Below the pieces are notes generated by a model. That model was given only the letters and a program-made list of their open reading frames with translations. It did no database searches and was not told the origin of the DNA. From the NCBI GenBank assembly GCA_028290685.1, contig JAQGJI010000207.1, positions 1-12,018 on the forward strand: a stretch of DNA of 12,018 nt, given 5' to 3'. This DNA comes from Devosia sp. Its GTDB lineage: Bacteria > Pseudomonadota > Alphaproteobacteria > Rhizobiales > Devosiaceae. A program made the position numbers and the translations under genes. Below are positions 7,067-12,018 of the stretch, piece after piece; position 1 is the first letter of the stretch; the number at the start of each line of letters is the position of its first letter.

Positions 7067-7095
7067 CGCCCGGCATCCGCAAGGGACACCGGGCG
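7067..7095 (-). other. Second intercistronic stem-loop just 3' of the binding-protein gene
   Basis: CGCCCGG (7067-7073) and CCGGGCG (7089-7095) are perfectly complementary over 7 bp around a 15-base loop, starting about 17 bases after the binding-protein stop codon. Together with the UUCG hairpin and the longer inverted repeat it makes three consecutive foldable elements in the 214-bp gap. Confidence 0.45.
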
Positions 7096-7112
7096 CACGG
7101 GGAGGAGAGGCG

Positions 7113-8462
7113 CTAGAGCAGGCTGACGGTGTTTTCTTCGCCGACAATGGCGATAACCGAGGCCTTGTACTGGTCCATGGCTTCTTCTGGCGACAGCTCG
7201 CCCGACACCACCGCTTCCGTCATGCGCTGGATTTCAGCGGAAACAGCGTTGTAGTTTTCATCGTTTGGTCGCGCCGTGGTCAGCGGCAGCAGCGTCTGGC
7301 TGGTTTCGGTCAGGAAGGGGTTGTTGGGGATTTCGATGTCCGTACGGGCCGTGATGCGCGGCTGGATGGCCTGGAACGCGTTCTGCATTTCGGGCTCGTT
7401 CATGAACGAAAGCAGGGCCCATGCCTCCTTGGGCGTATCGGTCGCCGGATTGAGCACGAAACCCGTGCCGCCCGAAATGGTCACGAAATCCTGCCCGCGA
7501 ATGCCCGCGCCGGGCTCCTGGGCCGGCACCTTGGCCCAGCCCATCACTTCATCGCGGTTGGGCACGGCGAACTCGGAGCCTTCCGGGGTCACCGAGCGAT
7601 AGAAATAATCGCCCTCGAACAGCAGTGCCGTGACCCCGTCGCGGAAATTGGCAAACGAGCGGTTGCGGCCATCGGCCAGCAGCTGGGCCCGCTGGTCGCC
7701 CAGTTGCTCGTCGACGTAGATGGTCTTGTAGAGGTTGAGGGTATCGAGAATGCCCTGGCTCGAAACGATGTATTTGCCGTTCTCGTCCATCACGCTTTCC
7801 CCGGTCCCCAGCAGGGCCAGCCAATAGCCCTGCATGGTGGTGGCCTCGCCCATGGCAACACCGGCATTGAGCTGGATCGGAAAGCTTTCGGGGCGAACCT
7901 GCTTGATGGCGCGGGCAGCGTCCAGGATATCTTCCCACGAGGTCGGCTGCCAGTTGTCGGCGTCGATGCCGGCCTCGGCCAGGATGTCCTTGCGCGTATA
8001 GATCATGCGCACGTCGGTCCCCAGCGGAATGCCGTAATATTTGCCCTGGTACTGCATCAGCGCGCGGGAGCCCTCGGACAGGGCGGCCCAGCCGGACCAG
8101 TCGTTCACTTCGGGCCCGGCCACTTCTTCCAATGGCTTGAGCAGTCCGCCTTCCACGAAGCTGGGGATCAGGAAACCGTCAAAGGCGGTGACGTCGGGCC
8201 CGGCGCCGGTCGAGAAGTCGAGCGCCAGCTGCTGGGTCAGCTGCGCGTCTTCGCCGCCGAACTGGTTGAGATTGACATTGATGTCGGGATTGGCGGCTTC
8301 AAACGCGGGAATGACGCTGTTCTCGATCCACTCGGCGGTGCCGCTGTTGACGCCGCCGATGACGCAGCGGCAGGTGATGTCGAGATCGAGGGCAAAGGCG
8401 GGGCCAGCAAGGGCCGTGGCGCCGATCAGGCTGAGCGCAAGGCTGCGCAGACGATTGCTCAT
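7113..8462 (-). CDS. Extracellular solute (sugar)-binding protein of an ABC importer
   Basis: A 449-residue periplasmic binding protein of solute-binding family 1 (MalE/UgpB-like), which captures the substrate for the two downstream permeases. A Sec signal peptide is clear: MSNRLRS, a hydrophobic core, then GPAFA with likely cleavage after residue 24, so it is not a lipoprotein. The mature domain shows the expected pattern: VIPAFEAANPDINV, then GAGPDVTAFDG, IPLGTDVRMIYTRKDIL, a central LFEGDYFYRS, and the C-terminal half FVTISGGTGFVLNPATDTPKEAWALLSFM. Two cysteines lie close together near the mature N-terminus (TCRC, C31 and C33) and could form a disulfide. The start is ATG at 8460-8462 with a strong GGGAGGA ribosome site 8 bases upstream. 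It is the first gene of the operon, directly behind the LacI-controlled promoter. The ligand cannot be read from sequence. Confidence 0.94.
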   Translation of the reverse strand: MSNRLRSLALSLIGATALAGPAFALDLDITCRCVIGGVNSGTAEWIENSVIPAFEAANPDINVNLNQFGGEDAQLTQQLALDFSTGAGPDVTAFDGFLIPSFVEGGLLKPLEEVAGPEVNDWSGWAALSEGSRALMQYQGKYYGIPLGTDVRMIYTRKDILAEAGIDADNWQPTSWEDILDAARAIKQVRPESFPIQLNAGVAMGEATTMQGYWLALLGTGESVMDENGKYIVSSQGILDTLNLYKTIYVDEQLGDQRAQLLADGRNRSFANFRDGVTALLFEGDYFYRSVTPEGSEFAVPNRDEVMGWAKVPAQEPGAGIRGQDFVTISGGTGFVLNPATDTPKEAWALLSFMNEPEMQNAFQAIQPRITARTDIEIPNNPFLTETSQTLLPLTTARPNDENYNAVSAEIQRMTEAVVSGELSPEEAMDQYKASVIAIVGEENTVSLL

Positions 8463-8470
8463 CGCAAAAT

Positions 8471-8477
8471 TCCTCCC
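8471..8477 (-). promoter_or_regulatory. Strong ribosome binding site of the binding-protein gene
   Basis: Read on the minus strand this is GGGAGGA, 8 bases before the ATG. It is the best Shine-Dalgarno match in the operon, consistent with high binding-protein output, and fixes the start of that gene. Confidence 0.8.
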
Positions 8478-8540
8478 ATGTGGTGGCTCCGAATTCTCCG
8501 GCAGCCCGCTTTGGCCGCTCCCTTGAGGAGTAGCCTGTAA

Positions 8541-8569
8541 AGAATGAACACGTTTTCAATTTCCGTCAA
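8541..8569 (-). promoter_or_regulatory. Predicted promoter of the sugar transporter operon
   Basis: On the minus strand, TTGACG (8569-8564) is followed by a 17-base spacer and CATTCT (8546-8541). The -35 matches five of six consensus bases and the -10 three of six, with ideal spacing for a σ70-type promoter. Transcription would begin near 8534, leaving a leader of about 70 bases. A LacI-type operator occupies the spacer and the start of the -10, which fits repression by blocking RNA polymerase. Confidence 0.6.
8545..8558. promoter_or_regulatory. LacI-type operator O1 in the transporter promoter
   Basis: TGAACACGTTTTCA is a 14-bp palindrome with central CG, matching at 6 of 7 symmetric pairs. 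This form is typical for LacI-family operators. It lies inside the predicted promoter of the transporter operon and recurs with a single base change at 8708-8721. Confidence 0.7.
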
Positions 8570-8605
8570 TGCGGAGAATTCCCATCGCACCGCAATGCCC
8601 TGGCA

Positions 8606-8640
8606 AGCTGCCATGATCGTGCGACGCTCTCATGACAGCT
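8606..8640. repeat. Inverted repeat midway between the two divergent promoters
   Basis: AGCTGCCATGA (8606-8616) and TCATGACAGCT (8630-8640) are complementary at 10 of 11 positions with a 13-base spacer. Allowing one bulged A, the stem extends by GGC/GCC. It lies upstream of both predicted promoters, so a protein-binding site (for an activator, for example) is more likely than an RNA structure. Confidence 0.45.
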
Positions 8641-8675
8641 GCCCCCTTTTGGCGCGTCAGGCCGATCCGCGCTGC

Positions 8676-8704
8676 TTGACAGCCGTGCCGCGCAAGGCCA
8701 GTAA
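8676..8704 (+). promoter_or_regulatory. Predicted promoter of the LacI regulator and GH38-like gene
   Basis: A perfect -35 hexamer TTGACA lies at 8676-8681. With 17-base spacing the -10 would be CAGTAA (8699-8704), a weak match; GTAAAT or TAAATT, 2-3 bases further on, fit better but give long spacing. Operator O2 begins 4 bases later and would cover the transcription start. Confidence 0.5.
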
Positions 8705-8707
8705 ATT

Positions 8708-8721
8708 TGAACACGATTTCA
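8708..8721. promoter_or_regulatory. LacI-type operator O2 upstream of the regulator gene
   Basis: TGAACACGATTTCA is identical to O1 at 13 of 14 bases and keeps the outer TGAA/TTCA arms and the central CG. It lies 22 bp upstream of the regulator start and just after the predicted promoter, as expected for autorepression. The centre-to-centre distance to O1 is 163 bp, so DNA looping between the two sites is possible. Confidence 0.7.
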
Positions 8722-8743
8722 CCAACGCACGATCGGAGAAGCG

Positions 8744-9784
8744 GTGAGCGAAGAGGGCGGGATGATCAGGGCGCGCGCAACCGCGGAAATGGTGGCGCAG
8801 CGGGCCAGCGTGTCGCGCGTGGCGGTATCGCGCGCCTTCAACCCCCACACATCGCTCAAGCCCGAAAAGCGCGAACTGATCCTGCGCATCGCCCAGGAAC
8901 TGAACTACACGCCCGACCGGGCGGCGCGGGCCCTGGTCAGCGGCCGCTCCCATCTGGTCGGCATCATCGTTCCCGATGTTTGCAGCCACTGGGAAAGCCA
9001 GGAAATCGACGCCCTCACCACGGCGCTGCAGGCCGAGGGCTTTGCCACGCTGCTGTTCAAGACGCGCACCGACTACAGCATGGACGAAAAGCTCTTGTCC
9101 TATATGCGCGGCTTCAATCCGGACTCAGTCATCGCTTTCGTTGAAAACGTCAAGCCAACCACCCTGGTGCGCTTTCTGGGCCGCGCCGTGCCGATCTATG
9201 TGCACTACCCCCATGGGGGCTCGGTTGACGACGCTCAGCCGGGGCCCCTGCATGACCGGCTCAATGTGCTGCAGCGTGCCGGGGTGGAACAGGCAGTGGC
9301 GCTGCTGGAAGGATACAAGGTGCGGCGCATCGCCTATGTCTCGGGGATTGGCAAGTCGCGGGCCAACACGGCGCGCGAACTGATGCTGCGAACCGTCATG
9401 GCCGAGCGGGGCCTGCCACCGCCAGTCGTTGCCCCGGGCGATTTCAGCTATGAGCGGGCCTTTGCCGCCACATTGGACCTGTTTCGGGTCGGCAAGGGCG
9501 CGGACGCCATCTTTGCTGCCAACGACGTCGGCGCGTTTGGCGTCATCGATGCCTTGCGGCACGAGCTGGGCCTGCGCGTGCCCGAGGACGTCAAAGTTAT
9601 CGGGTTCGACGATATCGCCCAGTCGCACTGGAAGAGCTACAATCTGACCACCGTCAAGTTCGACCTCGACGAGCGCGTGCGGGCACTGGTCCGCCTGATC
9701 CTGCGGCGGCTCAACAATCCCGACGCGCCCGCCTTGCAGGAAACCCTGCAAACCCGTCTCGTCGTGCGCGGCACCGTGGGCTGA
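8744..9784 (+). CDS. LacI family transcriptional regulator
   Basis: A 346-residue ligand-responsive DNA-binding regulator. The N-terminal helix-turn-helix is at about residues 12-33 (TAEMVAQRASVSRVAVSRAFN), followed by the hinge helix region YTPDRAARALVSGRS at 55-69. The rest is the periplasmic-binding-protein-like sugar-sensing domain, starting LVGIIVPDV at 71-79 and including IFAANDVGAFGVIDAL and VIGFDDIAQS, both standard for the family. The start is GTG at 8744 with GGAG five bases upstream; an ATG at 8762 (MIRARATAEM) with GAGGG four bases upstream is a credible alternative that leaves the DNA-binding domain intact. It is divergent from the transporter operon and co-directional with the GH38-like gene. 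It probably represses both transcripts through O1 and O2 until an inducer derived from the imported sugar binds (inference). Confidence 0.94.
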   Translation: MSEEGGMIRARATAEMVAQRASVSRVAVSRAFNPHTSLKPEKRELILRIAQELNYTPDRAARALVSGRSHLVGIIVPDVCSHWESQEIDALTTALQAEGFATLLFKTRTDYSMDEKLLSYMRGFNPDSVIAFVENVKPTTLVRFLGRAVPIYVHYPHGGSVDDAQPGPLHDRLNVLQRAGVEQAVALLEGYKVRRIAYVSGIGKSRANTARELMLRTVMAERGLPPPVVAPGDFSYERAFAATLDLFRVGKGADAIFAANDVGAFGVIDALRHELGLRVPEDVKVIGFDDIAQSHWKSYNLTTVKFDLDERVRALVRLILRRLNNPDAPALQETLQTRLVVRGTVG

Positions 9785-9795
9785 AAGGCTCTGTG

Positions 9796-11757
9796 ATGAG
9801 CAAGAGCCGAATTCACCTCGTCTTCAAGACCCATCTTGATATCGGCTTCACGGGCCACGCAGCCCAGGTGCGCCAGCAATATCACGAGCAGTTCATCCCC
9901 CAGGCCATTGCCACCGGGGAGCACTTCTTTGCCGAGGACCCCGGACGCCCGGCCTTTATCTGGACCACGGGTGCCTGGCTGATCTGGGACCATCTCAACA
10001 GCCAGGATGCCGGGCGGGTAAGGCGGCTGGAGCGAGCCATCGAGCGCGGGTTGATCGTCTGGCACGCCCTGCCGTTCACCACCCATACCGAATTGATGTC
10101 CCCGGCGCTGTTTCGCGCCGGGCTCAGCTATGCCCAGGAACTCGACCGGCGCTTCGGCAAGGCGACGCTCGCCGCCAAGATGACCGACGTGCCCGGCCAC
10201 ACCCTCGGCATGGTGCCGCTTCTGGCCCGGGCCGGGGTCAAATTCCTGCATCTGGGCGTCAACACTGCCAGCCCCGTGCCCCAGGTGCCCCCGATCTTCC
10301 GGTGGCGGGCTCCGGATGGTTCGGAAGTGGTCGTCATGTACCAGGCCTCCTATGGGGCAACCGATTTTCCTGCCGGATCGGACATCGGCCTCAGCTTTGC
10401 CCATACCAATGACAATATCGGTCCCCAGAGCGTCGGGCAGACCGTCGAAGCGCTGCGCGCCATCCGGCACGCCCATCCCGGTGCGGACATCAGGGCATCC
10501 ACGCTTGACGCCTTTGGCGCCGAAATGTGGGCTCGGCGCGAGCAGTTGCCCGTGCTTGATCAGGAGATCGGCGACAGCTGGATCCACGGCACGGCCAGCG
10601 ACCCGCTCAAGCTGTCCCGGTTCCGCGCCATGCAGCGGCTCTACGAGCGTTTCGATTCCCTGACGCCCGAGCGGCTGGCCTTTGGACGCGGGCTGGCGCT
10701 GGTGGCCGAACACACCTGGGGCGTCGACATCAAGACCTATCTGCGCAACGACACCGCCTGGGATCGCACCGACTTCGAGGCAGCCCGCGCCAGCGACCAC
10801 CGTTTTGCCTTCACCGAACAATCCTGGGCCGAACAGCGTCAATACATCGACACCGCGCTATCCCATCTGGCCCCGCCCGATCGGGCTCTGGCCGATGCCG
10901 AACTGGCCCGTTTGACCCCTCCCGCACCCCAGGAGCCCCGAAGCGGCACCAGGCTGCACGACCAGGGCTGGAGTGCCGATCTGGATGCCCTCACCGGCGA
11001 CATCGCCCGGCTCACCACCCCTGATGGCCGCGTCATCGCGGGCCTGGCCGGCGCCTTGCTCGGCTACCGCCACGAAAGCTACGACTGGGCTGCCGTGCAG
11101 GACCATCTCGACAGCTATCTGCAGCACCGCGCCGAATGGGCCATTCTGGACCACGACAAACCGGGCCTCGAGGGGGCGCGCACCGCCCGCTCGGCGGCCT
11201 TTGCGCCAACGCATCTGGGCATTGCCCCGGATGGGCGGACCGCTGTGGGCGAAATGCCCGGGGAGGCGCGCCAGGCGCTGGGTGCTCCGGCGCGGCACGA
11301 GATGTCCATCAGGGCCCTGGACGCACACAGTCTCGAAATTACCCTGGTGCTGCGCGACAAGCCCGCCAACCGCATGCCCGAAGCCGGGTTTCTCACCCTG
11401 ACGCCGGACCAGCCCTCCCATTGGCGGATGCGCAAGATGGGCCTGTGGCACGACAGCTGTAACATCGTGCAGGGCGGGGGCGGGCAATTGCAGGCCGTGC
11501 AGGCGGTGCGGGCAGGCACCGGCGCCGGCCAGCTCGAGATCGCACTGCTCGACAGCGCCCTTGTCGCCCCGGCAGCGGCGCCCTTCATCCCGTTCCAGCC
11601 GGCAGCACCGGACTACAGCAGCGGCATGCGCATCAATCTTTACAACAATAAATGGGGCACGAACTTTCCCATGTGGTGGGAAGGCACGGTTCTGTTCAGG
11701 ATCGTCTTGACCATGGCGTTGCCCCAGGGTTCCGGCTCGGACCAGCCGGACACCTGA
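9796..11757 (+). CDS. GH38-like glycoside hydrolase family protein (DUF5054 type)
   Basis: A 653-residue protein with no signal peptide, hence cytoplasmic. The opening IHLVFKTHLDIGFT (H13, D15) matches the zinc-binding HxD start of the α-mannosidase-type (GH38) barrel. MTDVPGHTLGMVPLLARAG at 129-147 aligns in character with the GH38 nucleophile loop DPFGHS, making D131 the candidate nucleophile. GDSWIHGTASDP at 259-270 and EHTWGVDIKTY at 305-315 (H306) are further active-site-like segments. The C-terminal part is β-rich and ends in the conserved-looking NLYNNKWGTNFPMWWEG. This points to the bacterial DUF5054 group, which has no firmly known substrate. The start is ATG at 9796, seven bases after AAAGG; a GTG one codon earlier is less likely. 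It follows the LacI stop by 11 bp and so forms a two-gene operon. It probably cleaves an imported glycoside; mannoside specificity is not assured. Confidence 0.85.
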   Translation: MSKSRIHLVFKTHLDIGFTGHAAQVRQQYHEQFIPQAIATGEHFFAEDPGRPAFIWTTGAWLIWDHLNSQDAGRVRRLERAIERGLIVWHALPFTTHTELMSPALFRAGLSYAQELDRRFGKATLAAKMTDVPGHTLGMVPLLARAGVKFLHLGVNTASPVPQVPPIFRWRAPDGSEVVVMYQASYGATDFPAGSDIGLSFAHTNDNIGPQSVGQTVEALRAIRHAHPGADIRASTLDAFGAEMWARREQLPVLDQEIGDSWIHGTASDPLKLSRFRAMQRLYERFDSLTPERLAFGRGLALVAEHTWGVDIKTYLRNDTAWDRTDFEAARASDHRFAFTEQSWAEQRQYIDTALSHLAPPDRALADAELARLTPPAPQEPRSGTRLHDQGWSADLDALTGDIARLTTPDGRVIAGLAGALLGYRHESYDWAAVQDHLDSYLQHRAEWAILDHDKPGLEGARTARSAAFAPTHLGIAPDGRTAVGEMPGEARQALGAPARHEMSIRALDAHSLEITLVLRDKPANRMPEAGFLTLTPDQPSHWRMRKMGLWHDSCNIVQGGGGQLQAVQAVRAGTGAGQLEIALLDSALVAPAAAPFIPFQPAAPDYSSGMRINLYNNKWGTNFPMWWEGTVLFRIVLTMALPQGSGSDQPDT

Positions 11758-11768
11758 CCGCGGCCGGC

Positions 11769-12018
11769 TCAGTACTCCCGCACCAGCCGGCCGTCCGGCC
11801 GGTCCACCAGCCTGCCGTACTGGCCCACCAGCTCGCCGGCGAGCGCCACCATGCCCGGATCGGTCCCCAGCTTGCCGCTGCCGGCGTCTTCCGTGCTCAG
11901 CACGCTGGCCTTGAGCAGCCTTGAATAGGGATGCTCGGGATTGTCCAGCACCGCGCGCGAATCCCCCATCTCCACGATCTGCCCCCGCTGCATGATGATC
12001 AGCCGGTTCGAGATATAA
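11769..12018 (-). CDS. Opp/Dpp-type peptide ABC transporter ATPase, C-terminal end (partial)
   Basis: Only the last 83 codons are in the window, and the frame is open through the right edge. The segment YISNRLIIMQRGQIVEMGD, then NPEHPYSRLLKASV, matches the region just after the switch histidine in oligopeptide/dipeptide importer ATPases, where the usual form is DRVAVMYRGRIVE with HPYTRALLAAV. This family also handles nickel, glutathione and oligosaccharides. The tail LAGELVGQYGRLVDRPDGRLVREY replaces the Cys-rich tail seen in many OppD/DppD proteins. The in-frame ATG at 11993 is internal to this motif, not a start. It converges with the GH38-like gene, 11 bp apart, with no evident terminator between. 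It likely belongs to a neighbouring transporter locus. Confidence 0.85.
   Translation of the reverse strand, partial: YISNRLIIMQRGQIVEMGDSRAVLDNPEHPYSRLLKASVLSTEDAGSGKLGTDPGMVALAGELVGQYGRLVDRPDGRLVREY

Larger units (their letters stand above)
8491..8581. repeat. Exact 10-bp inverted repeat flanking the transporter promoter
   Basis: GAATTCTCCG (8491-8500) and CGGAGAATTC (8572-8581) are exact reverse complements. One copy lies in the presumed 5' untranslated region of the binding-protein gene and the other just upstream of its -35 box. Only one copy would be transcribed from the predicted promoter, so an RNA hairpin between them is unlikely. A pair of protein-binding sites is the better explanation. 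Confidence 0.6.

Noticed and set aside
6899..7147. 83-codon N-terminal extension of the MalF-like permease
   Set aside because: It is proline/arginine-rich, covers the intercistronic hairpins and the end of the binding-protein gene, and does not resemble permease N-termini.
7023..8540. 505-codon open frame antisense to the binding-protein gene
   Set aside because: It crosses the gene's signal peptide and ribosome site and has no recognisable family; it is a mirror of the real gene's codon bias.
9637..10842. 401-codon minus-strand open frame opposite the LacI 3' end and GH38-like 5' end
   Set aside because: Both genes on the + strand have strong family signatures; the minus product shows none.
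11758..11768. GC-rich 11-bp gap between the convergent GH38-like and ABC ATPase genes as a terminator
   Set aside because: It is too short for a stem-loop with a T tract, and no convincing hairpin was found across the gap.
1..12018. tRNA, rRNA, CRISPR array, transposase or integrase
   Set aside because: No regularly spaced direct repeats, cloverleaf-like sequence, or transposase/integrase motif was seen on either strand.

Overview
The window comes from a GC-rich bacterium, most likely an alphaproteobacterium of the order Hyphomicrobiales (Devosia or Pelagibacterium-like). The reasons are strong G/C preference at third codon positions, the style of the sugar ABC operon, and a dispersed-repeat-like intergenic element beginning CCTCGGGCTTGAC. 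The genus is inference from general familiarity, not from a search.

Layout. (1) Bases 2-388 (+) hold the C-terminal end of a cytochrome P450 that begins outside the window. (2) Bases 389-680 carry no convincing gene, only inverted-repeat elements between two convergent genes. (3) Bases 8462 down to 681 (-) form one compact seven-gene operon: periplasmic sugar-binding protein, two inner-membrane permeases, an ATPase, a PHP-domain metallohydrolase of the CehA/McbA type, a TIM-barrel sugar isomerase/epimerase-like protein, and a Gfo/Idh/MocA oxidoreductase. From the first permease onward the genes are 3-6 bp apart or overlap by 4 bp. The only gap, 214 bp after the binding-protein gene, contains several RNA hairpins. 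(4) Bases 8463-8743 are a divergent control region with two promoters and two nearly identical 14-bp LacI-type operators. (5) Bases 8744-11757 (+) hold a LacI-family regulator followed 11 bp later by a 653-residue GH38-like (DUF5054-type) protein. (6) Bases 11769-12018 (-) hold the C-terminal end of an Opp/Dpp-type ABC ATPase that belongs to the next locus.

How the genes fit together. The transporter imports a carbohydrate-like solute. None of the catabolic proteins has a signal peptide, so the GH38-like protein, PHP hydrolase, TIM-barrel protein and dehydrogenase should act in the cytoplasm on the imported compound. The LacI protein probably represses both its own transcript and the transporter operon: one operator sits between the -35 and -10 of the transporter promoter, and the other lies just after the regulator's own promoter. 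No sugar kinase, aldolase or isomerase of a known pathway is present, so the substrate cannot be named. The combination of enzymes suggests an uncharacterised glycoside-degradation system and is the most interesting aspect of the window.
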